A stretch of DNA of 9,616 nt from Eubacterium sp. GTDB taxonomy: Bacteria > Bacillota > Clostridia > Lachnospirales > Lachnospiraceae. The stretch covers positions 1 through 9,616 of the forward strand of contig JABUSX010000143.1 in NCBI GenBank assembly GCA_021442545.1. The letters are read 5' to 3'. Positions 1-6,665 of this stretch are shown here, in pieces (within the stretch, counting starts at the first letter, position 1; each line of letters opens with the position of its first letter). The notes beneath the pieces are model-generated. The model was not told the DNA's origin and did not search any database. It saw only the letters and a list, made by a program, of their open reading frames with translations. The position numbers were made by a program, and so were the translations under genes.

Positions 1-572
1 GTGAGATCATGATCTCACGGGCCGGCGGCGTGTTCTCCTATCCTGCTTCTTTTCTTCTTGTTGCGGCTATGAACCCCTGTCCGTGCGGCTACTATCCGGA
101 CAGAAACCGCTGCAGCTGCTCCCCCCGGGAAGTACAGCATTATCAGGGCCGGATCAGTCAGGCACTCCTGGACCGGATCGATCTTCGATGTGAAGTGCCT
201 GCCGCTGAATACCAGGATCTTACAGGAAACGGTACCGCTTCTGTTTCTTCCGAAGAACTGAGAGACCAGGTTCAGGCTGCCTGCCTGATTCAGAAAGAAC
301 GCTTTAACGAATCCGCAGTCTATTTTAACAGCGAAATGCATGCCCCGGATATTCATCGCTTCTGCGGCCGAAGCCCGGAAGCCGAACGAATGCTGGAAGC
401 CGCCTACAAGTCACTGCGCATGAGTGCCAGGGGCTATCATCATGTTCTGCGTGTGGCCCGCACGATCGCCGACCTGGAAGACTCCGGGGAAATCAAGGAG
501 GCGCACATTGCAGAGGCCCTCTGTTTTCGATGTGAAGAAACCGATGTGCTCTTTACGGAAGGATGCGGCTAG
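1..572 (+). CDS. comM: ComM/YifB-family AAA+ ATPase (Mg chelatase-like), C-terminal part, 5' end outside the window
   Basis: The frame is open to the left edge, so only about the last 189 residues of a protein usually near 500 residues are present. The Walker motifs lie outside the window. Visible family marks, counted from the Met at base 9: ISRAGG and YPASFLLVAAMNPCPCGYY (residues 2-29), a Cys-rich segment with NPCPCG followed by CSCSP, then YQGRISQALLDRIDL (45-59), the arginine-containing AAA+ sensor region. The C-terminal Mg_chelatase_C domain is recognisable from RMSARGYHHVLRVARTIADL (about 136-155) and the closing HIAEAL.FR. In Gram-negative bacteria ComM is a hexameric branch-migration helicase that helps integrate transformed DNA; the role of the Firmicute homologue YifB is less certain. 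The next gene, dprA, starts 4 bp after the stop, so the two are very probably co-transcribed. The family call is secure; a competence role is inferred from the neighbour. Confidence 0.93.
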   Translation, partial: EIMISRAGGVFSYPASFLLVAAMNPCPCGYYPDRNRCSCSPREVQHYQGRISQALLDRIDLRCEVPAAEYQDLTGNGTASVSSEELRDQVQAACLIQKERFNESAVYFNSEMHAPDIHRFCGRSPEAERMLEAAYKSLRMSARGYHHVLRVARTIADLEDSGEIKEAHIAEALCFRCEETDVLFTEGCG

Positions 573-576
573 ATAT

Positions 577-1710
577 ATGAATATGACACAAGACTCCTGC
601 TGTGAAAAAATGTATGTTGTGAAAAAAAATGATCCACTCTACCCGGAAAAGCTGCGTGTATACAGCCGCATGCCGGATCCGGTTTATGTCCTCGGAGAAC
701 TGCCGGATCCGTCCCTGCCTTCCGTTTCGATCATCGGATCACGAAACTGCAGCGCATACGGAAAAAAGGAAGCCCTCCGTTTCGGACGGATCCTGGCACA
801 GAACGGTGTCCAGGTCATCAGCGGGATGGCCCGGGGCATTGATTCCTGGGCGCATATCGGAGCCCTGGAAGGCGGCGGAAAGACCTTTGCCATACTCGGC
901 AGCGGTGTCGACGTCTGTTATCCCGTATCTCATGAGAAGCTGTATAACCGTATTCTCTCATGCGGAGGCGGTATTATTTCAGAATTTTGTCCGGGCACAC
1001 CTGCGCTTCCCCATCATTTTCCGCTGCGGAACCGGATCATCAGCGCTCTGTGCGATGTCCTGCTTGTCGTTGAGGCCAGAAAGCGTTCCGGATCATTGAT
1101 CACCGTATCCTATGCTTTAGAACAGGGCAAAACAATTTTCGCCGTTCCCGGAAAAAACGAGGATGCCCTGAGCGAAGGCTGCAATCGTCTTCTCTCTGAC
1201 GGCGCCCTCTTTGCCTGGGGTCCGGAAGCCATTCTGCAGGAGCTTGGGATCATTGCAAAGCATACAGAAACTGCGGAAGCAGGATCCGGAAACACAAAAA
1301 CTTCCGAAACAGGAATTGCAATAAACAGAATCGGAAAACAGGAACAAGCAAGGACCGGAAATATAAAAGCAGGAAATTCAGGAACAGAATATGCGGAAAA
1401 CGGAAGTGTGGAAACGGAATGTGCGGAAACGGAAAGTGCGGAAACAGAAAGTGCGGAAACCGGAAGTACAGAAACGGAAAGCGGAAAACCGGGGACGGAA
1501 AAGCACCTCCCCGAATCACTCAGGCAGACACCGCACGCCTGCATGATCTATTCTCTGCTCGGCCAGACCGAAAAAAGCATCGATCAGATTCTGGCGGAGA
1601 CCGGTCTTTCCATGCAGCAGACCGCACCTGCACTTGTCCGTCTCTGTCTGGAGGGTTATGCAGAAGAAGTCCCGGGGAAACGTTATATCCGGCGCAATTT
1701 CTTAATGTGA
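577..1710 (+). CDS. dprA: DNA-processing protein DprA with a long repetitive linker
   Basis: DprA binds incoming single-stranded DNA and loads RecA during transformation. The 377-residue product has a Rossmann-fold domain (about 12-225) with IIGSRNCSAYG (52-62), SGMARGIDSWAH (82-93), HFPLRNRIIS (147-156), and SGSLIT followed by IFAVPG (171-192). A low-complexity linker (about 228-312) leads to a C-terminal winged-helix DprA domain (about 318-373). The frame is open back to base 424, but that part overlaps comM and does not resemble DprA. ATG 577 follows the comM stop, with GGAAGGA (557-563) 13 nt upstream, which is a rather long spacing. ATG 583 and ATG 610 are alternatives. From any of these starts, the N-terminal SAM/HhH-like domain present in many DprA proteins is absent. 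The linker holds six 5-residue repeats of the type SAETE. The gene converges on the U32 gene with 31 bp between stops; no topA follows. Confidence 0.95.
   Translation: MNMTQDSCCEKMYVVKKNDPLYPEKLRVYSRMPDPVYVLGELPDPSLPSVSIIGSRNCSAYGKKEALRFGRILAQNGVQVISGMARGIDSWAHIGALEGGGKTFAILGSGVDVCYPVSHEKLYNRILSCGGGIISEFCPGTPALPHHFPLRNRIISALCDVLLVVEARKRSGSLITVSYALEQGKTIFAVPGKNEDALSEGCNRLLSDGALFAWGPEAILQELGIIAKHTETAEAGSGNTKTSETGIAINRIGKQEQARTGNIKAGNSGTEYAENGSVETECAETESAETESAETGSTETESGKPGTEKHLPESLRQTPHACMIYSLLGQTEKSIDQILAETGLSMQQTAPALVRLCLEGYAEEVPGKRYIRRNFLM
1390..1479 (+). repeat. Six 15-bp degenerate tandem repeats inside dprA
   Basis: Six consecutive 15-nt units start at 1390, 1405, 1420, 1435, 1450 and 1465, with a consensus near agtgcggaaacggaa. 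The period is a multiple of three, so each unit codes for five residues: YAENG, SVETE, CAETE, SAETE, SAETG, STETE. The array lies in the linker between the Rossmann and winged-helix domains of DprA. Less regular related sequence (ETG, NTKTSETG, GTE) flanks it on both sides, from about 1258 to 1500. The purine-rich strand is the coding strand. Copy number may vary between strains, since in-frame gain or loss would only change linker length. Confidence 0.9.
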
Positions 1711-1712
1711 TG

Positions 1713-1738
1713 GTTTTTGCTTTTCGCGCACGAAAAAC
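1713..1738. terminator. Weak hairpin between convergent dprA and U32 genes
   Basis: The 31-bp gap between the two convergent stops contains TTTTCG (1721-1726), a CGCA loop, and CGAAAA (1731-1736). On the minus strand the stem extends to 8 bp with one G-U pair. T-rich sequence lies on both sides, but neither direction shows a classical GC-rich stem followed by a long U-tract. It could serve as a weak bidirectional terminator, and no better candidate exists in this short gap. Confidence 0.3.
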
Positions 1739-1741
1739 GAT

Positions 1742-3136
1742 TTATGCTTTTCTCATACGCAGCACATCAAACTGCTGAATTTCATCGGAATCAGACAAGG
1801 CTTCCAAATCCAGATGAAGCTCCTGCCGGGCGTGGGGTGCAGATTCCATGCTGTTTCCCTCTGCATCATAGATTCCTCTGACCCGGTACCGCGGCGTCTT
1901 TCCGTCCGGTCTCAGCACCTCCAGAATATCATTCCTGAAAAATTTGTTTTTCTGTTCGATCACGATCCGGCCGTTTTCATCTGTTTTCTGAACCATGCCG
2001 ATGTATGTCGTTTCCGATACATAGGTAGATGAATCGTAGATCTGATCCTGTTCTGTCGGCTTTCCGAAAAAGAATCCCGTCGTAAACCGACGGTTCGTCG
2101 TTCCGGAAATCTCCTTCATACACCATTTTTTCAGATCAGCAGAGTATTCCGAAGGATCCTTCAGGCAGGCATCGATCGCCTGTCTGTAGGCCCGTGTGAC
2201 CGTAGCCACATAAAGAGATGTCTTCATCCGGCCTTCAATTTTGAAGCTGTCGATGCCGGCTCCGATCAGTTCCGGTATATATTCGATCATGCACAGATCT
2301 CTGGAATTGAACAGGAAGGTGCCCCTTTCCGTTTCCACAACCGGGAAGAATTCCCCCGGACGTGTTTCCTCTGAAACATAGCAGACTGACGGATCATCTG
2401 CGGAAGTATCCTTATGTTCTTCTCCAATCCCCTTGCCGGCAGACGCTCTTTCCTGTACATCCGCAGAAGAATTCTTCTCCTCTTCCTCTGCCGCAGCCGG
2501 ATCCGATCTGTACAGCCTGTACTTCCATCTGCAGGGATGTGTACAGGCTCCCCGGTTTGCATCTCTCCCGGTCAGAAAATTCGAAAGCAGACAGCGTCCG
2601 GAATACGAAATGCACATGGCTCCATGCACAAAGACTTCAATCTCGACACTTCCCTTCAGACGGTCATGCAGATCACGAATTTCAGAAAGTGAGAGTTCCC
2701 TGGCCGCAACAACTCTGGCCGCACCCTGTTCTGCCCAGAAACGGAAGGTTCCGTAATTGGTATTGTTTGCCTGTGTACTGATATGCCGCGGAATATCCGG
2801 GCAAATCTCCTCTGCCAGCATAAAAACGCCCGGGTCGGCAATGATCAGGCCGTCCGGACGCAGCTTTTCCAGAGTTTTCAGGTAGTTTCTCATCTCAGGG
2901 AGATCCGCATTGTGAGCCAGGATATTAACGGCGACAAAAACCTGAACGCCGTGTTCATGAGCAAAGCGGATTGCCCGCTCCATATCTTCCGGAGAAAAAT
3001 TATCCGCTTTTGCACGCAGACTGAAGGCGTCGCCGCCGATATAGACCGCATCCGCTCCGTAATGGACAGCCACACAAAGTGTTTCCCAACCCCCGGCCGG
3101 AACAAGAAGTTCCGGCTTTTTTGACTGAGACCGCAT
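1742..3136 (-). CDS. trhP: Peptidase U32 family protein, TrhP/YrrO-like tRNA U34 hydroxylase candidate
   Basis: U32 proteins were named as collagenase-like proteases, but the YegQ/YrrO branch makes 5-hydroxyuridine at tRNA position 34 from prephenate. The 464-residue product begins with PELLVPAGGWETL and GADAVYIGG (TIM-barrel start). It carries the family signature EVFVHGAMCISYSGRC followed by RDANRGACTHPC, with cysteines at 175, 182, 198 and 202 that could hold an iron-sulfur cluster. It continues with NSRDLCMIEYIPEL and FKIEGRMK and ends in a U32 C-terminal domain. An acidic, low-complexity insertion (about residues 211-255, with EEEEKNSSADVQERASAGKG) interrupts the usual short link before RPGEFFPV. 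An ATG at 3142 is also in frame, but GGAAGGA (3151-3145) lies only 2 nt from it and 8 nt from ATG 3136, so 3136 is preferred. That start overlaps the stop of the upstream gene as TGATG. It is the last gene of the operon. B. subtilis has a comparable yrrN/yrrO pair in this position; only one gene is seen here. The TrhP function is inferred from family and context. Confidence 0.88.
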   Translation of the reverse strand: MRSQSKKPELLVPAGGWETLCVAVHYGADAVYIGGDAFSLRAKADNFSPEDMERAIRFAHEHGVQVFVAVNILAHNADLPEMRNYLKTLEKLRPDGLIIADPGVFMLAEEICPDIPRHISTQANNTNYGTFRFWAEQGAARVVAARELSLSEIRDLHDRLKGSVEIEVFVHGAMCISYSGRCLLSNFLTGRDANRGACTHPCRWKYRLYRSDPAAAEEEEKNSSADVQERASAGKGIGEEHKDTSADDPSVCYVSEETRPGEFFPVVETERGTFLFNSRDLCMIEYIPELIGAGIDSFKIEGRMKTSLYVATVTRAYRQAIDACLKDPSEYSADLKKWCMKEISGTTNRRFTTGFFFGKPTEQDQIYDSSTYVSETTYIGMVQKTDENGRIVIEQKNKFFRNDILEVLRPDGKTPRYRVRGIYDAEGNSMESAPHARQELHLDLEALSDSDEIQQFDVLRMRKA

Positions 3137-3726
3137 CACCATTGTCCTTCCGCTGTTCCTTCTATGTTTTCTGCCAAGGTTTCATCCAGGGCTTCTTCCA
3201 AAGCCTCTTCCGATGTTCCTCCCGAAGTTTTATCGGATGCTTTATCCGTCGTATTTTCTGTGTTTCCTTCCGAGCTGTCCTTCTTCGATCCCATGCCCGG
3301 TGCCGTCTTTTTGACCGGAGCCGTTTCCACCTTATCCTGCTGTGCCAGGATCGGCAGCATTTCCTGAACCGTCATCGACGTCTTCAGCGTATAGGTTCCG
3401 GGAAGAATCTCGTTATGATATTCCGATAAAAATTCCTGCAGCCAGAAAGCTTCCGGACTCTCTGTCAGAAGCCCCTCTGCACGAAGCATTTTCCCGACAT
3501 CATAAACGGACATATCTTCCGTGACCGTTACAACAACATTCCGGCCTTCTCCGATATCCACAGGTTTTTCATCAAATGCTTCATGGCCAAGTGAATATGC
3601 CTTCGTCCCGATGTAGATCAGGATAATGACCATAAATGCATAAATGAGGATACGCAGGATGCCTTTTATCCCGAAAAGTGCCGCCTTATAGCCGCGGCTC
3701 TTATGTTTTCTCTTTGTTTCACTCAT
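3136..3726 (-). CDS. Short MltG-like (YceG N-terminal) membrane protein lacking the lytic domain
   Basis: The 196-residue product has a basic cytoplasmic N-terminus (1-20), one hydrophobic membrane segment (about 21-43), and an extracytoplasmic domain (about 62-130). That domain reads like the LysM-like N-terminal part of MltG: VTVTEDMSVYDVGKMLRAEGL, AFWLQEF, LPGTYTLKTSMTVQEMLPIL. MltG proteins normally continue with a catalytic region carrying an active-site Glu, to a total of about 340-380 residues. Here that region is absent and is replaced by a hydrophilic Ser/Thr/Glu/Lys-rich tail (131-196) with EEALEEALDE-type repeats. The gene sits where B. subtilis has yrrL (mltG). AGGAG (3739-3735) lies 8 nt before the ATG. 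Its stop overlaps the U32 start. It may bind glycan or a partner without cutting; automatic annotation would probably name it MltG. The family link is fairly sure; the function is unknown. Confidence 0.8.
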   Translation of the reverse strand: MSETKRKHKSRGYKAALFGIKGILRILIYAFMVIILIYIGTKAYSLGHEAFDEKPVDIGEGRNVVVTVTEDMSVYDVGKMLRAEGLLTESPEAFWLQEFLSEYHNEILPGTYTLKTSMTVQEMLPILAQQDKVETAPVKKTAPGMGSKKDSSEGNTENTTDKASDKTSGGTSEEALEEALDETLAENIEGTAEGQW

Positions 3727-3824
3727 TATTCGGACTCCTGCCTGTTACTTTCTGCCGAACAGCATTTCAGACTATCCGGATGAACGGTCTGATCTTTCCC
3801 TGATCCGTGAACCCCGAAAACCTT

Positions 3825-5492
3825 TCAGGCTTCCATGATGATCGGAAGGATCATCGGACGTCTCTGTGTTTTTTTCCATACATAGGAACTCAAAGAATCC
3901 TTAACCGTATTCTTGATTTTTCCCCAGTCTGTGACCCTTGCATCCATGCACTTTTCCAGTGCCTCTTCCGCAGCCATGCGCGCTCCGTCCATCAGATCCT
4001 CGGATTCCCTTACGTACACAAATCCGCGGGATACAATATCCGGGCCGGATACGATCTCGCCGCTGCGGCTTTCCATGGTCATGACCACGATAATGATTCC
4101 GTCTTCCGAAAGTTTCTGGCGATCACGCAGAACGATATTCCCCACATCACCGACACCGAGACCATCCACAAGGATATCTCCCGTTTCGACATGCCCCGTG
4201 ACCTTTGCCTCTTCCTCATCCAGTTCCAGAACATCCCCGCAGTGAAGAATGAAAATATGATCTTTATCATATCCCAGTTCCCCGGCCAGATTGGCATGAG
4301 CCTTCAGATGACGGGATTCACCATGAACCGGTATCACAAATTTCGGACGGATCAGTGTATACAGCAGTTTGATCTCCTCCTGGCAGGCATGCCCGGAGAC
4401 ATGTACATCCTGGAAGATCACGTCTGCTCCTTTTTTGCAGAGTTCGTTGATGACGTTCGACACGGCTCTCTCGTTTCCGGGAATCGGGTGGGAACTGAAA
4501 ACGATCAGGTCTCCGTGCCGGATCGATACTTTTCTGTGAATGTCTGCAGCCATCCGGGAAAGTGCAGCCATGGATTCTCCCTGGCTTCCGGTCGTGACCA
4601 GAACCATCTTATCATCCGGATAATTTTTCATCTCATCGATGTCGATCAGCGTGTTTTCCGGAATATCCAGATACCCGAGTTCGGTTGCCGTCCGGATGAT
4701 ATTCGTCATGCTGCGGCCTTCCACCACGACCTTGCGCCCGAAGCGGTAAGCCGCATTAATGATCTGCTGGACGCGGTCCACATTCGACGCAAAAGTCGCA
4801 ACAATAATCCGCTCTTTCTGATGTCCTGCAAAAATGCTGTCAAAGGTCTTTCCGACACTGCGTTCCGACATCGTAAAGCCGGGGCGTTCCGCATTCGTAC
4901 TGTCGCACATCAGTGCAAGCACACCCTTTTTTCCGATCTCGGCAAAGCGCTGCAGATCGATGGCATCACCAAAGACCGGCGTATAATCGACCTTGAAATC
5001 GCCTGTATGTACAACGATTCCGGCGGGAGAATAGATCGCCAGAGCCGCAGCATCCTGGATGCTGTGATTTGTCTTGATAAATTCAACCCGGAATCTGCCG
5101 AGGCTGATTGACTGACCGAAACGAACCGTTTTTCTTTTCACTGCATCCAGAAGTTTATGTTCTTCCAGTTTCCGTTCGATCAGACCGAGTGTCAGTTTTG
5201 TACCGTAGACCGGTACATTGATGGTGCGCAGCACATAGGGAAGCGCGCCTATATGATCTTCATGGCCGTGTGTGATCACAAAGCCTTTTACTTTATCCAG
5301 ATTTTCCTTCAGATAACTCACATCGGGAATAACCAGGTCGATACCCAGCATGTCATCTGCAGGAAATGCAAGTCCGCAGTCCACAACTACGATGCTGTCT
5401 TCATATTCAAATGCCGTAATGTTCATCCCGATCTGTTCCAGTCCTCCTAACGGGATGATCTTCAGTTTTCCTGTTTCTTTATGTTCTTTCAA
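3825..5492 (-). CDS. rnjA: Ribonuclease J
   Basis: RNase J is a metallo-beta-lactamase/beta-CASP enzyme with 5'-3' exonuclease and endonuclease activity on mRNA and rRNA. The 555-residue product shows IIPLGGLEQIGMN (12-24), the zinc motif HGHEDH (75-80), H143 in TNHS, D165 in HTGDFK, CDSTNAERPG (196-205), VTTGSQGE (299-306), the beta-CASP motif SGHA (366-369) and PVHGE (388-392). A C-terminal domain follows and ends ILPIIMEA, so the length is typical and the gene appears intact. The start is TTG at 5492, backed by GGAGG (5503-5499) with a 6-nt spacer. The start lies inside the last codons of the DUF1292 gene (14-nt overlap), so translation is probably coupled. No convincing promoter separates it from the genes upstream. 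It is unclear whether this is the J1 or J2 paralogue; as the only copy seen, it is named rnjA. Confidence 0.96.
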   Translation of the reverse strand: MKEHKETGKLKIIPLGGLEQIGMNITAFEYEDSIVVVDCGLAFPADDMLGIDLVIPDVSYLKENLDKVKGFVITHGHEDHIGALPYVLRTINVPVYGTKLTLGLIERKLEEHKLLDAVKRKTVRFGQSISLGRFRVEFIKTNHSIQDAAALAIYSPAGIVVHTGDFKVDYTPVFGDAIDLQRFAEIGKKGVLALMCDSTNAERPGFTMSERSVGKTFDSIFAGHQKERIIVATFASNVDRVQQIINAAYRFGRKVVVEGRSMTNIIRTATELGYLDIPENTLIDIDEMKNYPDDKMVLVTTGSQGESMAALSRMAADIHRKVSIRHGDLIVFSSHPIPGNERAVSNVINELCKKGADVIFQDVHVSGHACQEEIKLLYTLIRPKFVIPVHGESRHLKAHANLAGELGYDKDHIFILHCGDVLELDEEEAKVTGHVETGDILVDGLGVGDVGNIVLRDRQKLSEDGIIIVVMTMESRSGEIVSGPDIVSRGFVYVRESEDLMDGARMAAEEALEKCMDARVTDWGKIKNTVKDSLSSYVWKKTQRRPMILPIIMEA

Positions 5493-5739
5493 ATGTTTCC
5501 TCCATCAATTGCTCAAATATCCGATAAACGGCGTCCAGTTCGTTCTCATCATCCACCATGACATAGCAGGCCTCACTCTCTCCGTCCTCGGAAAGGTCTT
5601 TTAAAATATAGGCCGTTGCCTCGTCTCCGTCTGAATCCGTAACCAGAAGGTAGGATGTACCCGCGATACGGGTTTCTTCTTCCACATACAACTCCAGAAC
5701 TTCACCATCTTCCGTTTTAAAAGCAAGTTTTTCAATCAT
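5479..5739 (-). CDS. DUF1292 (UPF0473, YrzB-like) protein
   Basis: This is a small acidic protein of 86 residues with the DUF1292 pattern: FKTEDGEVLELYVEEETRIAGTSYLLVTD, then ATAYILKDLSEDG and a C-terminal helix (DAVYRIFEQLMEE). No catalytic residues are evident and the function of the family is unknown. It follows ruvX, as yrzB follows yrrK in B. subtilis, which supports the call. The ATG at 5739 has only a weak purine-rich upstream sequence and no GGAGG. The reading frame is open upstream for 47 more codons, back to the ruvX stop, without an ATG, GTG or TTG in frame. The last codons contain the ribosome binding site and TTG start of rnjA. Confidence 0.9.
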   Translation of the reverse strand: MIEKLAFKTEDGEVLELYVEEETRIAGTSYLLVTDSDGDEATAYILKDLSEDGESEACYVMVDDENELDAVYRIFEQLMEETFERT

Positions 5740-5880
5740 TTTTATTATTCCCGTTTCCGGTTTTCTCCCGGACTCTGTTCCTGTTTCGTATTCAGGTTTC
5801 CGTTCTCTTCCGGGCTTAGTTTCAGTCCGGCTTCCTGTTTTACTCTGTTCCGGATTTCGTTTCAGTCCGGTTTCCTGTCT
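5740..5880 (-). other. Repetitive open spacer between ruvX and the DUF1292 gene
   Basis: These 141 bases start right after the ruvX TAA and run to the DUF1292 ATG. Read on the minus strand in the shared frame of both genes they contain 47 codons and no stop. The translation is low complexity and rich in Glu, Thr, Gly, Lys, Arg and Pro (RQETGLKRNPEQSKTGSRTE and so on). The spacer lacks a clear ribosome binding site, promoter or terminator. It may be a non-coding repeat expansion, or the remnant of a fused linker. Confidence 0.6.
5801..5880. repeat. Two 40-bp tandem repeats in the ruvX/DUF1292 spacer
   Basis: Units 5801-5840 and 5841-5880 agree at 31 of 40 positions by eye. The central ttcagtccgg is identical and repeats exactly 40 bases apart (5821 and 5861). 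The period is not a multiple of three. On the minus strand the motif includes GGAAACCGGACTGAAAC, related in character to the repeats in dprA. Confidence 0.75.
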
Positions 5881-5915
5881 TTATTCCGTTCTCTGTTTTT
5901 TATTCTGTTCTCTGT
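5878..5915. repeat. 19-bp tandem duplication at the ruvX stop codon
   Basis: Segments 5878-5896 and 5897-5915 agree at 17 of 19 positions (core tattcYgttctctgt on the plus strand). The first unit met by the ribosome codes DREQNKK at the RuvX C-terminus. The second is read in a shifted frame and supplies QRTE plus the TAA stop. The copy next to the spacer therefore defines the present end of ruvX. Confidence 0.8.
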
Positions 5916-6336
5916 CCAGATATGTCTGTAAAATAAAAACAGCAGCGATTTCGTCGACTGCTTCCTTTCGGGCCTGCCCGCGAAGATCCAGTTCATTCAT
6001 GGTGCGTATAGCTTCCACGGTCGTCAGTCTTTCATCTTCCAGCACAACCGGCAAAGCTGTTCTGCGCTCCAGCATATCACGAAAAGCCAGTGTTTTCTCT
6101 GCACGCTCCCCGATCTCATTGTTCAGAAGCTTCGGAAACCCCAGAACGATCGTCTGAACATCATAGGCACGCACCAGTTCCTCAATGCGGGCAAGGGTTC
6201 TGCGAAGCTTTGTCTCCTTCTCACGGCGTATGATTTCAACTCCCTGGGCAGTCAGCCCCAGGGCATCACTTACGGCTACCCCGACTGTCTTCGCACCGTA
6301 ATCCAGACCCAGGACTCTGCATACCGCAGCACTCAT
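5881..6336 (-). CDS. ruvX: RuvX/YqgF, putative pre-16S rRNA nuclease (RNase H fold)
   Basis: This family has an RNase H-like fold and in E. coli matures the 5' end of 16S rRNA; it was earlier proposed as a Holliday junction resolvase. The 151-residue product has the first acidic motif [16 protein letters not shown] (D12), the segment [19 protein letters not shown] (62-80), the DERLTT motif (101-106), and the final acidic motif [13 protein letters not shown] (128-140). Length is slightly above the usual 138-145 because of a charged tail ([11 protein letters not shown]) created by a short tandem duplication. The start ATG at 6336 has AAGGAG 8 nt upstream. It lies 22 bp after ireB in the conserved ireB-ruvX-DUF1292 order. 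All key acidic residues are present. Confidence 0.95.
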   Translation of the reverse strand: MSAAVCRVLGLDYGAKTVGVAVSDALGLTAQGVEIIRREKETKLRRTLARIEELVRAYDVQTIVLGFPKLLNNEIGERAEKTLAFRDMLERRTALPVVLEDERLTTVEAIRTMNELDLRGQARKEAVDEIAAVFILQTYLDREQNKKQRTE

Positions 6337-6358
6337 CCTTTTGTCTCCTTTTCACAGG

Positions 6359-6622
6359 TTACTTTCCGTACTTGCTGCGAATGTACTCTTTAAGGAGTTC
6401 TTCAATCAGCTCATCACGTTCCACCTTCATGATCATGCTCCTCGCTCCGTTGTGGCTCGTGATATATGTGGGATCTCCGGACATGATATAACCGACGATC
6501 TGGTTGACCGGATTATATCCCTTCTCTGCCATTGCGTGATATACAATGTCAAGGACTCTTTTGACTGATATCTCCTTTTCCTGGATTACCTCAAAAAACT
6601 GCGTATTTCCAAAATCCGCCAA
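6359..6622 (-). CDS. ireB: IreB family regulatory phosphoprotein (UPF0297/YrzL)
   Basis: The 87-residue product carries the family core [34 protein letters not shown]. In Enterococcus faecalis IreB is phosphorylated by the PASTA kinase IreK on two N-terminal threonines (positions 4 and 7) and controls cephalosporin tolerance. Here the N-terminus [10 protein letters not shown] has one threonine, at position 7; position 4 is Phe. The start is TTG at 6622, supported by GGAGG (6634-6630) 7 nt upstream; there is no ATG at a suitable place. It is the first gene of the operon, with a promoter about 45 bp upstream. The family assignment is firm; kinase regulation is transferred from the enterococcal protein. 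Confidence 0.94.
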   Translation of the reverse strand: MADFGNTQFFEVIQEKEISVKRVLDIVYHAMAEKGYNPVNQIVGYIMSGDPTYITSHNGARSMIMKVERDELIEELLKEYIRSKYGK

Positions 6623-6665
6623 GTCTTTTCCTCCGTTTTAAGTTCAAAAATCCCATAGATAGTTT

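Noticed and set aside
424..576. Upstream extension of the dprA frame
   Set aside because: This part overlaps the conserved C-terminal domain of comM in another frame and does not resemble a DprA N-terminus.
1390..1479. CRISPR-like array
   Set aside because: The units are 15 nt long, contiguous and without spacers, and the period is in frame with dprA. They are a coding tandem repeat.
1110..1544. Minus-strand frame with PVSALSVSALSVSA repeats
   Set aside because: It is the reverse reading of the dprA linker repeat; the plus strand carries the DprA domains on both sides.
3727..3824. Internal promoter or terminator between rnjA and the MltG-like gene
   Set aside because: The 98-bp gap shows only a weak CAGAC/GTCTG pairing with a 14-nt loop and no -35/-10 pair. 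Nothing there can be supported beyond the ribosome binding site.
3807..5111. Long plus-strand open frame of 434 codons
   Set aside because: It lies antisense to RNase J, whose motifs are intact. Its translation shows no recognisable domain and is rich in His, Arg and Phe, typical of a reverse-strand shadow.
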